Shown: positions 17,991 to 26,649 of the stretch, one piece after another
Position numbering within the stretch: position 1 is the stretch's first letter
Layout of the letters: the number at the start of each line of letters is the position of its first letter
Source of the DNA: an uncultured Flavobacteriaceae bacterium
Lineage (GTDB): Bacteria > Bacteroidota > Bacteroidia > Flavobacteriales > Flavobacteriaceae
DNA length: 64,000 nt
Assembly (NCBI GenBank): GCA_947494715.1
Contig: CANLWG010000005.1
Coordinates: forward strand, 1-64,000
Reading direction: 5' to 3'
Notes under the pieces: model-generated
What the model saw: only the letters and a program-made list of their open reading frames with translations
The model's database searches: none
Told to the model about the DNA's origin: nothing
Translations under genes and position numbers: made by a program

Positions 17991-19211
17991 ATGCAGGTGA
18001 GTACTTCTTTCTCGATTATTTTCTTCCCAAGAACAAGTGATTTGGACAAAATGGGACGAGCGCGCATTTTCCTACGTATTACGGTGGATGGCAAGCGTTC
18101 CGAGGTCAGTGTCAAACGAAAAATAGACCCGTTATTTTGGTGCTCGGTGTCCAACAAAGCAAAGCCCACGGGCTCGAACCCAAATATTGCCGAATTGAAC
18201 CGGTTTTTGGACGAGATCAAGGCCCGAGTCTACCGTATCCAATCAGAGTTTGTGACCCACGGCAAGCCCTATACAGCTGCCATGATAAAGAACAAATTCT
18301 TGAACCGGGACAAACCCGTAAGGACCCTCCTCCATATATATGATGAGCACAATAAAGAAATTGAAGAATTGGTGGGGACCAGTTACTCCTATGGTGGACA
18401 TCTACGGCATGTGCGCACAAGAAAACACTTGGCCAACTTCATTCGAGTGGAATTCAAACTTACGGATGTTCTTGTACAGGAAATCGATCTATCGTTCATT
18501 AACCGTTTTCACCACTATCTCCAGACCAAGAAAATCGGAAACCAGAACACCATTACCAAGTATGTCACCAATTTCAAGAAAATCATGCGCATTGCATTCG
18601 CAAATAATTGGGTAAACAAAGACCCCTTTTACCATTGGCAAGCAAGCTGGCAAAAAGTGGAACGGGAGGTCCTGACTGAATTTGAACTACGAAGGGTTAT
18701 GGAAAAAGAGCTTCCCATTGCCAGGTTGGACCAAGTTCGGGACATCTTTGTCTTTTGCTGTTTCACGGGATTGGCCTATATCGATGTCAGAAAACTTTCA
18801 TTTGACCATATTGTATTGGGTATGGATGGTCAACGCCTAATTCACATTAATAGGGCAAAGACAGATTCCCGTAGCTCCATTCCCTTACTACCCGCTGCAG
18901 AAAAAATTCTACTAAAGTACAAGAGACTTTCTGAAAGTTCGGAGGATGGCCTATTGCTTCCCGTCATTAGCAATCAAAAGACCAATGCGTTTTTAAAGGA
19001 AATCGCGATACTTTGTAACATCGAGAAAAACCTAACCTTTCATTTGGCGCGACATACATTTGCCACAACAGTAACTTTAACCAATGGGGTTCCAATAGAA
19101 TCTGTTAGTAAAATGCTGGGGCATCAATCTTTAAAAACCACGCAAATCTATGCCAAAGTCATCGATGTTAAACTCATGCAAGACATGGATACATTAAAGA
19201 AATTATATTAA
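17991..19211 (+). CDS. Tyrosine recombinase/integrase of the mobilizable element
   Basis: A 406-residue site-specific recombinase of the Bacteroidota element type. An arm-binding N-terminus (RIFLRITVDGKRSEVSVKRKI) precedes a SAM-like core-binding domain (about 110-210) and a C-terminal catalytic domain. Catalytic residues seen are HLARH (His, Arg), GHQ and the tyrosine in TTQIYAKV. The position of the first catalytic arginine reads TGLAYIDVRKL, with Ala where many families have Arg; IntDOT also lacks Arg at this position. ATG 17991 is preferred, and an in-frame ATG at 17940 would add 17 residues. Directly 3' of tRNA-Lys, it marks the left end of the element. Confidence 0.92.
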   Translation: MQVSTSFSIIFFPRTSDLDKMGRARIFLRITVDGKRSEVSVKRKIDPLFWCSVSNKAKPTGSNPNIAELNRFLDEIKARVYRIQSEFVTHGKPYTAAMIKNKFLNRDKPVRTLLHIYDEHNKEIEELVGTSYSYGGHLRHVRTRKHLANFIRVEFKLTDVLVQEIDLSFINRFHHYLQTKKIGNQNTITKYVTNFKKIMRIAFANNWVNKDPFYHWQASWQKVEREVLTEFELRRVMEKELPIARLDQVRDIFVFCCFTGLAYIDVRKLSFDHIVLGMDGQRLIHINRAKTDSRSSIPLLPAAEKILLKYKRLSESSEDGLLLPVISNQKTNAFLKEIAILCNIEKNLTFHLARHTFATTVTLTNGVPIESVSKMLGHQSLKTTQIYAKVIDVKLMQDMDTLKKLY

Positions 19212-19307
19212 TTATACGAAGCATTTAGTCGAATCACGAACAGCTAGTGGTCAAGTGGCCTTGTGGAATAGCGGCAAGGGCTTCATCCACTTTACCTACA
19301 AGGTATG

Positions 19308-20501
19308 CTAATCCCATGGCGTATCGTCTTGGCCCAGCTCTATGGCAGTCCAATCTATTCCAGCACCACCCGCTATAACCTTTCTTATCGCCTGCTGCGC
19401 CAATTTTGCCCCTTCTTCCAAGACGGAATAAATTGTATGTTCATCCAGGTCTCCACTATGGACTGCTTTGGATGACAAATCATATGCACCCCTCAATATC
19501 TTAAAAATTCTCTTTCTTTCCTCAAAGGAAGCCTCTAGAAACAATGCTCCACGCAAGGCCAATCTATAGCGTAGTTGCTCTTTGTTCCCATCATTCAAAA
19601 AAATGGCTTCCAAGCAAATTCTTAAATTGATGGCCCGCTCGACATTGGGAAGTCCAGTGCCATAATTGTTCAGCTTGTCCATAGCAACCCTCATTTTCTT
19701 TTTCCAATTTTTTGGCAAACCTTCATAAGACTTGAGGAGCTTTTCTGCCTCATCACATTCAGATTTAGTAATAGGCACACCAAAAGGGTTTGGTTTTACA
19801 TAGGGATGAGTTCTCCAGTGATGGAGGGGCCACCAGAATGGTTTTTCCTCATCAAAGAATATACGACTGTAATAAGGCTGAATGCCATAATCTGGATTCC
19901 TCACCAAACTTAGGCAGAACAACACATCAAATATTGGTTCAAGAGGAATAGTTTCTTTGTCAAATCCATGCCTATCACCTTTTTTACCTATAAACTTGGA
20001 AAGAGACCCTTTAAGGATCAATACGGATTCTATGGTAGGTTCCGGAATCAGTGAAAACGGATTTCTGTCCCGTAAAGCCTGGGAAATAGCTTTGTTTGGA
20101 ATGGACTTAGTGGTGATTAGTTTTACCTCGTTACCGAACTGGTATTCCCTATCAATGTCCACTGTTTGCAATAGCAGCATTTGGTGTCCTTCCACTTTAT
20201 CCGCATCCAAATATTCTTTTACCAGGGACAAAGCTTCCCGTGGGCCCTTGTTACCAGCCAAAACAACTGAATATCCAATAAATTGGTCCATATCGGTAAG
20301 ATTGGCGACCCCTCCATGGTTCTGATAAATGATGTCATCATCGGTTAGCTTAAAGAAATCTTTGAACTTCTGCTCGTACTTTTGCCCTGATGCAGTTTTG
20401 CTGTAATTGGGTAAAGTCAGCGGGTGCATTGCCAAATATGGGTGTTTCTCAATGTCATTTTCTTCCAGTAGGTCGTTTAATATTTCAGCTAGCTCCTCCA
20501 A
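19308..20501 (-). CDS. HEPN-like (ApeA-type) protein, last gene of the candidate defence operon
   Basis: A 397-residue soluble protein. The C-terminal 100 residues look like the ApeA-type HEPN fold: LRICLEAIFL, then RYRLALRGALFL, then IFKILRGAYDLSSKAVHSG. HEPN proteins are often RNases acting in phage defence and toxin systems through an R-x4-6-H motif. Here the arginine expected before the terminal His is serine (SSKAVH), so RNase activity is uncertain. The N-terminal 290 residues are unrecognised and could be a sensor. It starts 28 bp after the AbiC-like gene. Family assignment rests on pattern recognition only. Confidence 0.65.
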   Translation of the reverse strand: MEELAEILNDLLEENDIEKHPYLAMHPLTLPNYSKTASGQKYEQKFKDFFKLTDDDIIYQNHGGVANLTDMDQFIGYSVVLAGNKGPREALSLVKEYLDADKVEGHQMLLLQTVDIDREYQFGNEVKLITTKSIPNKAISQALRDRNPFSLIPEPTIESVLILKGSLSKFIGKKGDRHGFDKETIPLEPIFDVLFCLSLVRNPDYGIQPYYSRIFFDEEKPFWWPLHHWRTHPYVKPNPFGVPITKSECDEAEKLLKSYEGLPKNWKKKMRVAMDKLNNYGTGLPNVERAINLRICLEAIFLNDGNKEQLRYRLALRGALFLEASFEERKRIFKILRGAYDLSSKAVHSGDLDEHTIYSVLEEGAKLAQQAIRKVIAGGAGIDWTAIELGQDDTPWD

Positions 20502-20529
20502 TACAGTATCAATTCATTTGTATTCATTA

Positions 20530-21696
20530 TTAATATTGACCTTGTTCATAACCTTCTTCAAACTCAAACAAATAATCATCCTTCCTTCCCGCTTCCTTTC
20601 GGTATTCTGGGGCATTTTCTAAGTCAAATTCTTTTTTTAAGTCAAAATCATGAAGCAAAAGACTATTGTTTAAATTGTGAATCATCCGATAGTCCGTAAA
20701 AAATTTGTTCTCCTTGCTGTTCCATTTTTTGCCAAACTTGGACTTACTATTGTTGAACAATAGTGCCTGTTCTTCATTGGACAATTGTGCCCTAAGAGTT
20801 CTGAGGTAGCTCCTCTTTTCCTCATAGCTCAACAAATCCTCATCTTGTTTGGCAACGTACTTCACCGTTTGGTAGAGATGGCGGTAGTAATGCCCAAGTT
20901 GGCTACTATGTCCATGACCAAGATAAAAGCTAGGATACTGTTTTATGCGATTGCCGGTATGAAAATCAATTCCTTGTAGTCCTCCCGACAATGCCCCGTT
21001 GCACCTATGTACCTCATTTACTTGGATGATTGCCTTTACAGCCTTCGTGTGGTTGTCCATCGAAGGGGTTTTTGAAAATGCTACATCCTGAGGCCCTATT
21101 CCTTGAAAAAAGTAACTGTAGGCCAAATCGATATGGAAGTTTTTTTCTTCCTGTGGAAAATAATTCTTGACTATGGCATAAATAACCTCCAATTCGCCAA
21201 GCATGGCCACAAAGACCTTTCTACCCTCAATTTCAAAATCAGGACCATTTATTGTTCGGATTGCAAAAGTCATCTCCCCAACATTCTCCTTATGAAGTCT
21301 TAACATTTCGTAAAACCGCTGTTCCAGAGCAGCTTCTTTTTCCTGCTTTTGTTGGACATTTAATTCCTTCTGGAATCTGGTTCGCTCCTCCACAATCTGT
21401 TTATTGAACAACTCCCGTTGTTGTTCATTTGCCTTAACCTGCATTAGAAAAGCCAAGAAGGTCGTTATGACCCCCGCCGCGGCTATAAAGGGATTCATAA
21501 TTCCGCCTAGAGCATCCCCAATACTGCCATATCCCGTAAGGTCAATAATTGAATACTTTGTCAAAATAATCGGGGCGATGAAGGAGAACAGCAGCAATCC
21601 TATGGCAACATAAATGGCGATTTTGGAGTATGTGTTAAGGCTTTTGTCGCTTTTTTTCAATTCCCTTTTTTCCTGTTCTTCAGCTGGTTTATTCAT
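20530..21696 (-). CDS. AbiC-like putative phage abortive infection membrane protein
   Basis: A 388-residue protein with two N-terminal transmembrane helices (about 27-47 and 66-87), a charged coiled-coil (88-130), and a cytoplasmic domain with the signature of the putAbiC family: RFYEMLRLHKENV, LGHYYRHLYQTVKYV, and LRAQLSNEEQALLFNNS. Family members are linked to abortive phage infection in other bacteria. Here it is the third gene of a four-gene operon, 61 bp after the small gene. A role as membrane-bound effector or sensor is inferred. Confidence 0.78.
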   Translation of the reverse strand: MNKPAEEQEKRELKKSDKSLNTYSKIAIYVAIGLLLFSFIAPIILTKYSIIDLTGYGSIGDALGGIMNPFIAAAGVITTFLAFLMQVKANEQQRELFNKQIVEERTRFQKELNVQQKQEKEAALEQRFYEMLRLHKENVGEMTFAIRTINGPDFEIEGRKVFVAMLGELEVIYAIVKNYFPQEEKNFHIDLAYSYFFQGIGPQDVAFSKTPSMDNHTKAVKAIIQVNEVHRCNGALSGGLQGIDFHTGNRIKQYPSFYLGHGHSSQLGHYYRHLYQTVKYVAKQDEDLLSYEEKRSYLRTLRAQLSNEEQALLFNNSKSKFGKKWNSKENKFFTDYRMIHNLNNSLLLHDFDLKKEFDLENAPEYRKEAGRKDDYLFEFEEGYEQGQY

Positions 21697-21757
21697 GGTC
21701 TGGTATTAAAGTGATGCGTTGCCTTTGGAGCAATTTTTGCTTTAAAAGCGTCTACAG

Positions 21758-22111
21758 CTATGGTATCGTTTTATCGATTAAAAAAATGTCTTCATCATCG
21801 TTAATGACATAGTCACCTGATTCCTTATCATAACTTAACCGCAATCCCTTGCTGGCGGAAAGTGCAAGGGTATTATTGGTTTTGCTATCCGGATCAATGG
21901 CCACCCACACGTCGGCCCAAACACTTACCCCATCTACCACTATCATTTCCCGTAACTCAGATTCCCCTTCATTTATTCCTATGTCCACTAAAGAAAACCC
22001 ATCAACTGTTATCACGTTTTGCCCTTTTCTGTTTTTGAAATTGTTTAAAAGCATGGAGCGGATAAATGACAGCACCGCACTTTCAATCTTTTTTTTCTCT
22101 TTTTCCCACAT
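21758..22111 (-). CDS. Small hypothetical protein in the candidate defence operon
   Basis: A 117-residue protein with a helical N-terminus (KIESAVLSFIRSMLL) and a likely beta-rich remainder ending in an acidic hinge (DDEDIFLIDK). No export signal or membrane helix was seen and the family is not recognised. It lies 24 bp after the ATPase gene and 61 bp before the AbiC-like gene. Its fixed place inside the operon suggests an adaptor, inhibitor or sensor for its neighbours. Confidence 0.65.
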   Translation of the reverse strand: MWEKEKKKIESAVLSFIRSMLLNNFKNRKGQNVITVDGFSLVDIGINEGESELREMIVVDGVSVWADVWVAIDPDSKTNNTLALSASKGLRLSYDKESGDYVINDDEDIFLIDKTIP

Positions 22112-22135
22112 TTTCTTGAATTTTAGATTTTAAAC

Positions 22136-25100
22136 TTAGGAATTGGAATCACTCAAATATTTCATTTTCCTTTTGTCAAAGGCCGGTTTGGTACCTTCCA
22201 ATATGTCAAGGATGCCTTTATTTATCTTTGGGTTCTCAATGCCTCCGGATCCAAAACTAAACGTATTGTTGTTTTTCTTGTCCAATTCTACATGGATAAC
22301 CTGTTCCGCATCGGCTACAACAGCAAGGTTTGGGTTATGGGTCACAATGATTAACTGCCTTTTTCTTTTTGCTTGCCGTATAAATGGAACTAATATTTCG
22401 TACACGCTTTGGTTATCCAAATTATCCTCAGGTTGGTCAATAATAAGCGGTTTTTCATCTTTATCAAGTAAAAGGTAGAAAACAATCAAAGCGGCTCCAC
22501 GTTCTCCAGGAGACAATTGCTCGATACTTTTTCCAGCAAACTTCAGTTCATACTTTTCATCCAGATATTTTAGGCCGAATAAATAATCATAGAGGTCCTG
22601 TAGCTGTTTGGAATCTTTTATTTGTTTGAAGGGATTTTGTTTGGTCCCGTTGTCGTATTCCAGTTTTGCCGTCAACTCTTGTAAAAACTCCGTAACACTT
22701 CCGAGTTCATTTGGGTCCGTTTTCTCCACTACCTCCTTGACTATGACCTCTGCAATTTCTTGGCCCCTGAAAGTCCCTGCCCTGTTCTTATCAATAAAGT
22801 CCAAGAAATTGGTGGTAAAATTTCGGATTTGCATGGATGCCTCCAACGAAATCTCGTACTCTTCGATATCGCCCATATTCCTCGATAGCTTTGTATCAAT
22901 ATTCGATTTGAAGCGTGCATAAATATCAACGATGGAATTTTTCTTATTGTAAATTCCTTGGGTAATTGCCAAACGTGCCTTCTTTTTATCTTCTATTTTG
23001 TCCTCTAGTTCATCGGTAATAAAGCTTAATTCGTTTTTGAAATAATTGAGCGTCCCTGGAGCTGGCTTTTCTGGATCACCGGTTTTCTCTTCCAATATCC
23101 TTTCCCAATTGCTCAAGGCGTTGTGGAATGCCTCTATAGCCTGCTCTTTGGCATCCAAGGTCTGTGATAGGCCTTGGATTTCACTTTCCTTAACGCCAAT
23201 TCTATTGCTCAGGATATCCGCTTCCGTTGAAATAAAATCACTGTGCTCCTCTGTGCTGTAAGGTACACGACCTAGTTGGATTTCAGCAATAAGCTTGCTT
23301 TTTTTCTTATCATCAAGGATTTTGTCAACGGGTACCAAGTTGATGCCGGGCATAGGATAGATGTCTTCAATGGAAATATTGAAGGCTTGAAGGACTTCCG
23401 ATTCTTCTTCCCTAAATTCCTTTATCCGCGTCTTTTCACTATCCAACCTGTCGCGTAGTTGGTTGAGCTGTGTTAACTCCCCATTGATATTTGTCAATTC
23501 CTCCAGCAGTTCCTCCTTTTCAGTAGTAAGGGCTGCTAAGTCGGCAGTGGCTTGTTGCAGTTTAAGGAAATTTTCACCTCTTTCCTCATTCTCTTCATCA
23601 TCTGTATTCCCATCATTGGGAAAAGGGTCTTGGGGTTTATTGTTTAGGTGGCTTTCGATTTCTGCCTCTATCGTTTTGATCCTGCTTTGAAGGTTTTTTA
23701 GGTATTCGTCAGTTCCCTTATGCTGCAATGCTATAAGTTCTTCGTTGGCTTCAGAAAGCTTTTGCCGAAGCACCTCGATTGCCTCTTCGGCACTTTGCTT
23801 TTTTAGTTCAATAAAGTCCTCGAACGTGGGTTGTCCCAAGCGTTCGGTTTCATCAAGATGGGTAAAGACGACCTGATTGATTTCTTTCTTGAAATTTTCA
23901 TTGTTCTCAATCTCATTGCATAGTTCCTCAAAATATCTTTGGGGTAAATACTTGACTTTTTCCTCTAAATCCGTGTCTACTTCATCGTACAGGTTGAGCG
24001 GCGTATCGTGTCCATTTTCCCAGACCAATTTGGCCTCAAAGTTTCTGGCCAGACCATTTTTACGAAACTTTTTGCTGTTCAAAAAGGAAAAGTATCCAAA
24101 ATTATGGGAGTTTCCCAATAGCCCTACAACATCCGTGATGGCACTTTTCCCTTTTCCCTTGTTGCCGATAATTGCTGTAAGCTCCTTACTGGGATAAATT
24201 ACTTGTTCTTTGAACCACTCCCCTTTGGACACATTATAGCCAGCAACTTGGTCAATTGCGATTTCCTTGATATATAATGTGGGATTGTGTTGTACCCGTA
24301 CATGTACTTCTGGTTCTGTGCCAACAAAAATCCTGTCTTTTGGTTCATACAATAAATACTTCAAACCCCTAAAGGTTGGATTGATCTTGACCCATGTCTG
24401 ACAGTTGCCGATACGGTCCTTCTTTGCCGTTTCCGTGCTGTAGCAATGTGCATCACTGCAATCAAGCAACAAATCATTTACGGATTGGTCGTTTAAGCTT
24501 TTCTTGGATTTATTGTAGGCCTCCACATTTTCGGATGCTGTAAAAACGAAGTCAGCGGCATTGATCACACTTTTTTTCTCTGCAGGGGAACCGTCCCAGC
24601 GCATCGCCTCCCACTCCGTTTTTCCAACTGCGGTCAAATACTTTCCTTTGAGGTGCACATTGTCCAGTTTCTCCATCAGTTTATCATATGGAATGTTCAA
24701 GGACTGAAATCCAATTTTTAAAGCGGAGCCAGTCATGGCTCCATTCGAGGATTCCTTAAGCTTTTCTCCCAGGCTTATCAAGTTATCCCTGGTAATAACA
24801 CCACTCCAATCGCTCTGGTTTGACTCGTAGTCAGGATAAAGTTTATAGGAAGCATTTAGCGCATTCAGAAACTGTTGTTGAATTACTTCCGGCTTTAGTT
24901 TATTGGAGAATATAACGTGATAATTTACACGTTTGAATGGATTGTCCTTATTTACACTACCGAACTTATCCAAACGGAATTCAACAACCGGCAGCAGTAA
25001 GTCAATATTATTTAAACGACCACTTTCTTTATAGGCGCGAACCTTTTCATATCCCTCTATGAAGAGGTAATCGTTAATTCCTATTATTTTGAATTCCTCC

Positions 25101-25243
25101 GGTAGGGATTCCAAGTCACTGATAAATTTTTCCCACACCGCATCGGTTTGGCCATCGCCATAATGTTGTTCTATCGAATAGGGTGTATGGACATGTAAAT
25201 CACATTTTATCCATTGCGAACCCCGATGGTAGTTTTCTTCCAT
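22136..25243 (-). CDS. PHP-domain SMC-like ATPase (TrlF family), first gene of the candidate defence operon
   Basis: A 1035-residue protein. The N-terminal PHP-type phosphoesterase domain has the metal motifs CDLHVHTPYS (residues 14-23) and LDCSDAH (about 265), though the TDH motif reads NDY. Then comes an SMC/Rad50-like ATPase: Walker A IIGNKGKGKSA near 360, a long coiled-coil middle (about 480-800), ABC signature LSPGERGAA near 910, Walker B PLIIDQPEDNLD near 933, and H-loop VTHNPNLA near 966. The architecture suggests an ATP-gated nuclease on DNA or RNA ends. It heads the operon and is controlled by a promoter carrying the element's repressor palindrome. Confidence 0.82.
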   Translation of the reverse strand: MEENYHRGSQWIKCDLHVHTPYSIEQHYGDGQTDAVWEKFISDLESLPEEFKIIGINDYLFIEGYEKVRAYKESGRLNNIDLLLPVVEFRLDKFGSVNKDNPFKRVNYHVIFSNKLKPEVIQQQFLNALNASYKLYPDYESNQSDWSGVITRDNLISLGEKLKESSNGAMTGSALKIGFQSLNIPYDKLMEKLDNVHLKGKYLTAVGKTEWEAMRWDGSPAEKKSVINAADFVFTASENVEAYNKSKKSLNDQSVNDLLLDCSDAHCYSTETAKKDRIGNCQTWVKINPTFRGLKYLLYEPKDRIFVGTEPEVHVRVQHNPTLYIKEIAIDQVAGYNVSKGEWFKEQVIYPSKELTAIIGNKGKGKSAITDVVGLLGNSHNFGYFSFLNSKKFRKNGLARNFEAKLVWENGHDTPLNLYDEVDTDLEEKVKYLPQRYFEELCNEIENNENFKKEINQVVFTHLDETERLGQPTFEDFIELKKQSAEEAIEVLRQKLSEANEELIALQHKGTDEYLKNLQSRIKTIEAEIESHLNNKPQDPFPNDGNTDDEENEERGENFLKLQQATADLAALTTEKEELLEELTNINGELTQLNQLRDRLDSEKTRIKEFREEESEVLQAFNISIEDIYPMPGINLVPVDKILDDKKKSKLIAEIQLGRVPYSTEEHSDFISTEADILSNRIGVKESEIQGLSQTLDAKEQAIEAFHNALSNWERILEEKTGDPEKPAPGTLNYFKNELSFITDELEDKIEDKKKARLAITQGIYNKKNSIVDIYARFKSNIDTKLSRNMGDIEEYEISLEASMQIRNFTTNFLDFIDKNRAGTFRGQEIAEVIVKEVVEKTDPNELGSVTEFLQELTAKLEYDNGTKQNPFKQIKDSKQLQDLYDYLFGLKYLDEKYELKFAGKSIEQLSPGERGAALIVFYLLLDKDEKPLIIDQPEDNLDNQSVYEILVPFIRQAKRKRQLIIVTHNPNLAVVADAEQVIHVELDKKNNNTFSFGSGGIENPKINKGILDILEGTKPAFDKRKMKYLSDSNS

Positions 25244-25287
25244 ATATATTTTTAATAAGAAAGGGGGGCAAGTCTTTCAGGTATAAT

Positions 25288-25317
25288 CAAATATAAGAAA
25301 CCCTCTACAAGATGTAG
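25288..25317 (-). promoter_or_regulatory. Promoter and repressor-type operator of the four-gene operon
   Basis: On the minus strand a TATATTTG -7 box (plus 25288-25295) lies 45 bp before the ATPase start. Nine bases upstream of it is the palindrome CTACAAGATGTAG (25305-25317), between the expected -33 and -7 elements. The same CTACAnnnTGTAG palindrome, 11 bp from an identical TATATTTG box, stands in front of the S24 repressor gene near 37.1 kb, and the flanking bases also agree (both continue CTA). Binding there would block transcription. Confidence 0.6.
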
Positions 25318-25513
25318 CTATAAGTTTACAACTATTCCAATCTAACGTCCTGCCCAACTGGTCAATCGTAACTTCATCATCAATTGTTTGCATTTTGTCC
25401 CACTTCCCTCGGCCGTATCCTTCCATACTTCCTCGTTGACCTACCCATACTTTGCACTCCTTTTTTTATAGGCAAAACAACAACATTCCTTCTTGTAGCC
25501 GGCATAAAGCCAG

Positions 25514-25541
25514 GACCCCGTTCAAGCGGGGTCTCTTTTTT
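25514..25541 (+). terminator. Terminator-like hairpin
   Basis: GACCCCG and CGGGGTC form a 7-bp stem with loop TTCAAG followed by TCTTTTTT. Nothing that obviously needs terminating lies just upstream on the plus strand, so it may end a short untranslated RNA or act as an attenuator. Confidence 0.6.
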
Positions 25542-25638
25542 ATACGGCTATCACAAGCTGAAATGTTGTAGGGCAGACAGCATCAAAAAAAGGGGAGCGC
25601 GATAGGCTCTAGTAGAAGTAAGTCAAAGACCGGAAGCC

Positions 25639-25749
25639 ATGAAATCAAATACGGACAACAAAAATGGAAGCGAAACAAAAGAAATCAAAAAAGGGCGAGA
25701 CGCTCAGGATAGCATAAGTAAATCATTTTTTATTAATCAGTTCGCCTGA
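25639..25749 (+). CDS. Possible 36-residue peptide with conserved tail
   Basis: A short open frame starts MKSNTDNKNGSETKE and contains GRDAQDSISKS. A related stretch near 58.93 kb, in the remnant of the sister element, reads ENAQDIISK and then a stop in the matching frame, so the peptide part AQDxISK is kept while the bases diverge. That supports coding, but the frame is very short and the second copy lacks a start codon. Confidence 0.35.
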   Translation: MKSNTDNKNGSETKEIKKGRDAQDSISKSFFINQFA

Positions 25750-25774
25750 AGGGTGAACATAAAACCATTTCAAT

Positions 25775-26128
25775 ATGAATAAGTTTAGAAACCATGTACA
25801 GTTGATCGGGAACATCGGGGATGATCCCAAAGTTGCCAACTTGGAGAGTGGCAAAAAAGTGTGCCGTTTTCCTTTGGCTACCAATGAGTATTACAAAAAT
25901 GCCGAGGGCGAAAAGGTCAAGGAAACCGATTGGCACCAAGTCCAAGCTTGGGGCAGGACTGCCGAGATCATCGAGAAGTATGCCAAAAAAGGGGATGAAA
26001 TCGGGGTCATCGGGAAAATTAAGACCCGAACCTATGAGGGGGAGGACGGCAACCAACGCTATGTAACGGATATCGTAGTGGACGAAGTATTGTTGATGGG
26101 CAGGAAACCCAACGGGGATGAAGCCTAG
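25775..26128 (+). CDS. ssb: Single-stranded DNA-binding protein
   Basis: A 117-residue OB-fold protein starting MNKFRNHVQLIGNIGDDPKVANLESGKKVCRF, with the WHQVQAWGRTAEIIEKYAKKGDEIGVIGKI core. It is short, lacking the long acidic C-terminal tail of housekeeping SSB, as is usual for copies carried by mobile elements. It probably protects the transferred single strand. It is the first gene of the rightward transfer block. Confidence 0.9.
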   Translation: MNKFRNHVQLIGNIGDDPKVANLESGKKVCRFPLATNEYYKNAEGEKVKETDWHQVQAWGRTAEIIEKYAKKGDEIGVIGKIKTRTYEGEDGNQRYVTDIVVDEVLLMGRKPNGDEA

Positions 26129-26144
26129 AAAGCTGATATGGGAT

Positions 26145-26172
26145 AGGGCAACTCCATTGGGCTTGCCCTTTT
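26145..26172 (+). terminator. Hairpin between ssb and the DUF6876 gene
   Basis: AGGGCAA/TTGCCCT with an 11-nt loop followed by TTT. It is a weak terminator or an attenuator inside the block. Confidence 0.45.
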
Positions 26173-26198
26173 CCTTAATCTCTAAAAAAAGTAATACT

Positions 26199-26579
26199 AT
26201 GGAAACCACAACGAACGAATTGGAATACCAGTTGCAACAGTTCCACGGCTCGGACCGCTTTTACAGGCTACCGATTTGCAATACTAGATATACCGAGGGC
26301 ATTCAATATTTAGCGGAAACCGCCAATGCCTTTTGGTTGTTAACCGATGCTTCGGTCATGGGCAAGAGCCTACTGCACAAAAGCTATTTCATCACGGTGG
26401 ATTTCAAACGATTGACCGCCGAGGAAAAAGAGGAAATCGGTTATGATGCCACTATCCAGTATAGCGATGGCAATGGCTTGGTGTTTACCACCCAGAAATA
26501 CCACCTGACGGATTTTCCATTGGACGAGCTGCGATTGTTCTTTGTGGACGGTACGTTGCTTTTGCCCAACGAATATTAA
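26199..26579 (+). CDS. DUF6876-like protein
   Basis: A 126-residue soluble protein that resembles the DUF6876 group found on Bacteroidota conjugative and mobilizable elements. It has the pattern FHGSDRFYRLPICNTRYTEG, then YLAETANAFWLLTDA, and a C-terminal DFPLDELRLFFVDG. The function is unknown. The start METTTNELEYQ at 26199 is chosen over an in-frame ATG at 26118 that overlaps ssb and the hairpin. It sits between ssb and radC, a usual arrangement in such elements. Confidence 0.7.
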   Translation: METTTNELEYQLQQFHGSDRFYRLPICNTRYTEGIQYLAETANAFWLLTDASVMGKSLLHKSYFITVDFKRLTAEEKEEIGYDATIQYSDGNGLVFTTQKYHLTDFPLDELRLFFVDGTLLLPNEY

Positions 26580-26586
26580 AATAGTC

Positions 26587-26619
26587 GAGGGTGTACCTGA
26601 TTGCGACAGCTACACCCTC
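26587..26619 (+). terminator. Hairpin between the DUF6876 gene and radC
   Basis: GAGGGTGTA/TACACCCTC, a perfect 9-bp stem with a 15-nt loop; only TTAT follows, so termination would be weak. Confidence 0.4.
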
Positions 26620-26649
26620 TTATCTCATCATTAAACATATAGCATAACA

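Larger units (their letters stand above)
25318..25774 (+). other. Spacer between the defence operon and the ssb-radC-mob genes
   Basis: There is no long gene. A terminator-like hairpin is at 25514-25541, and a short open frame with a conserved tail at 25639-25749; both are listed separately. The remainder (25320-25500) is unremarkable, and no repeat or RNA gene was recognised. Confidence 0.5.
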
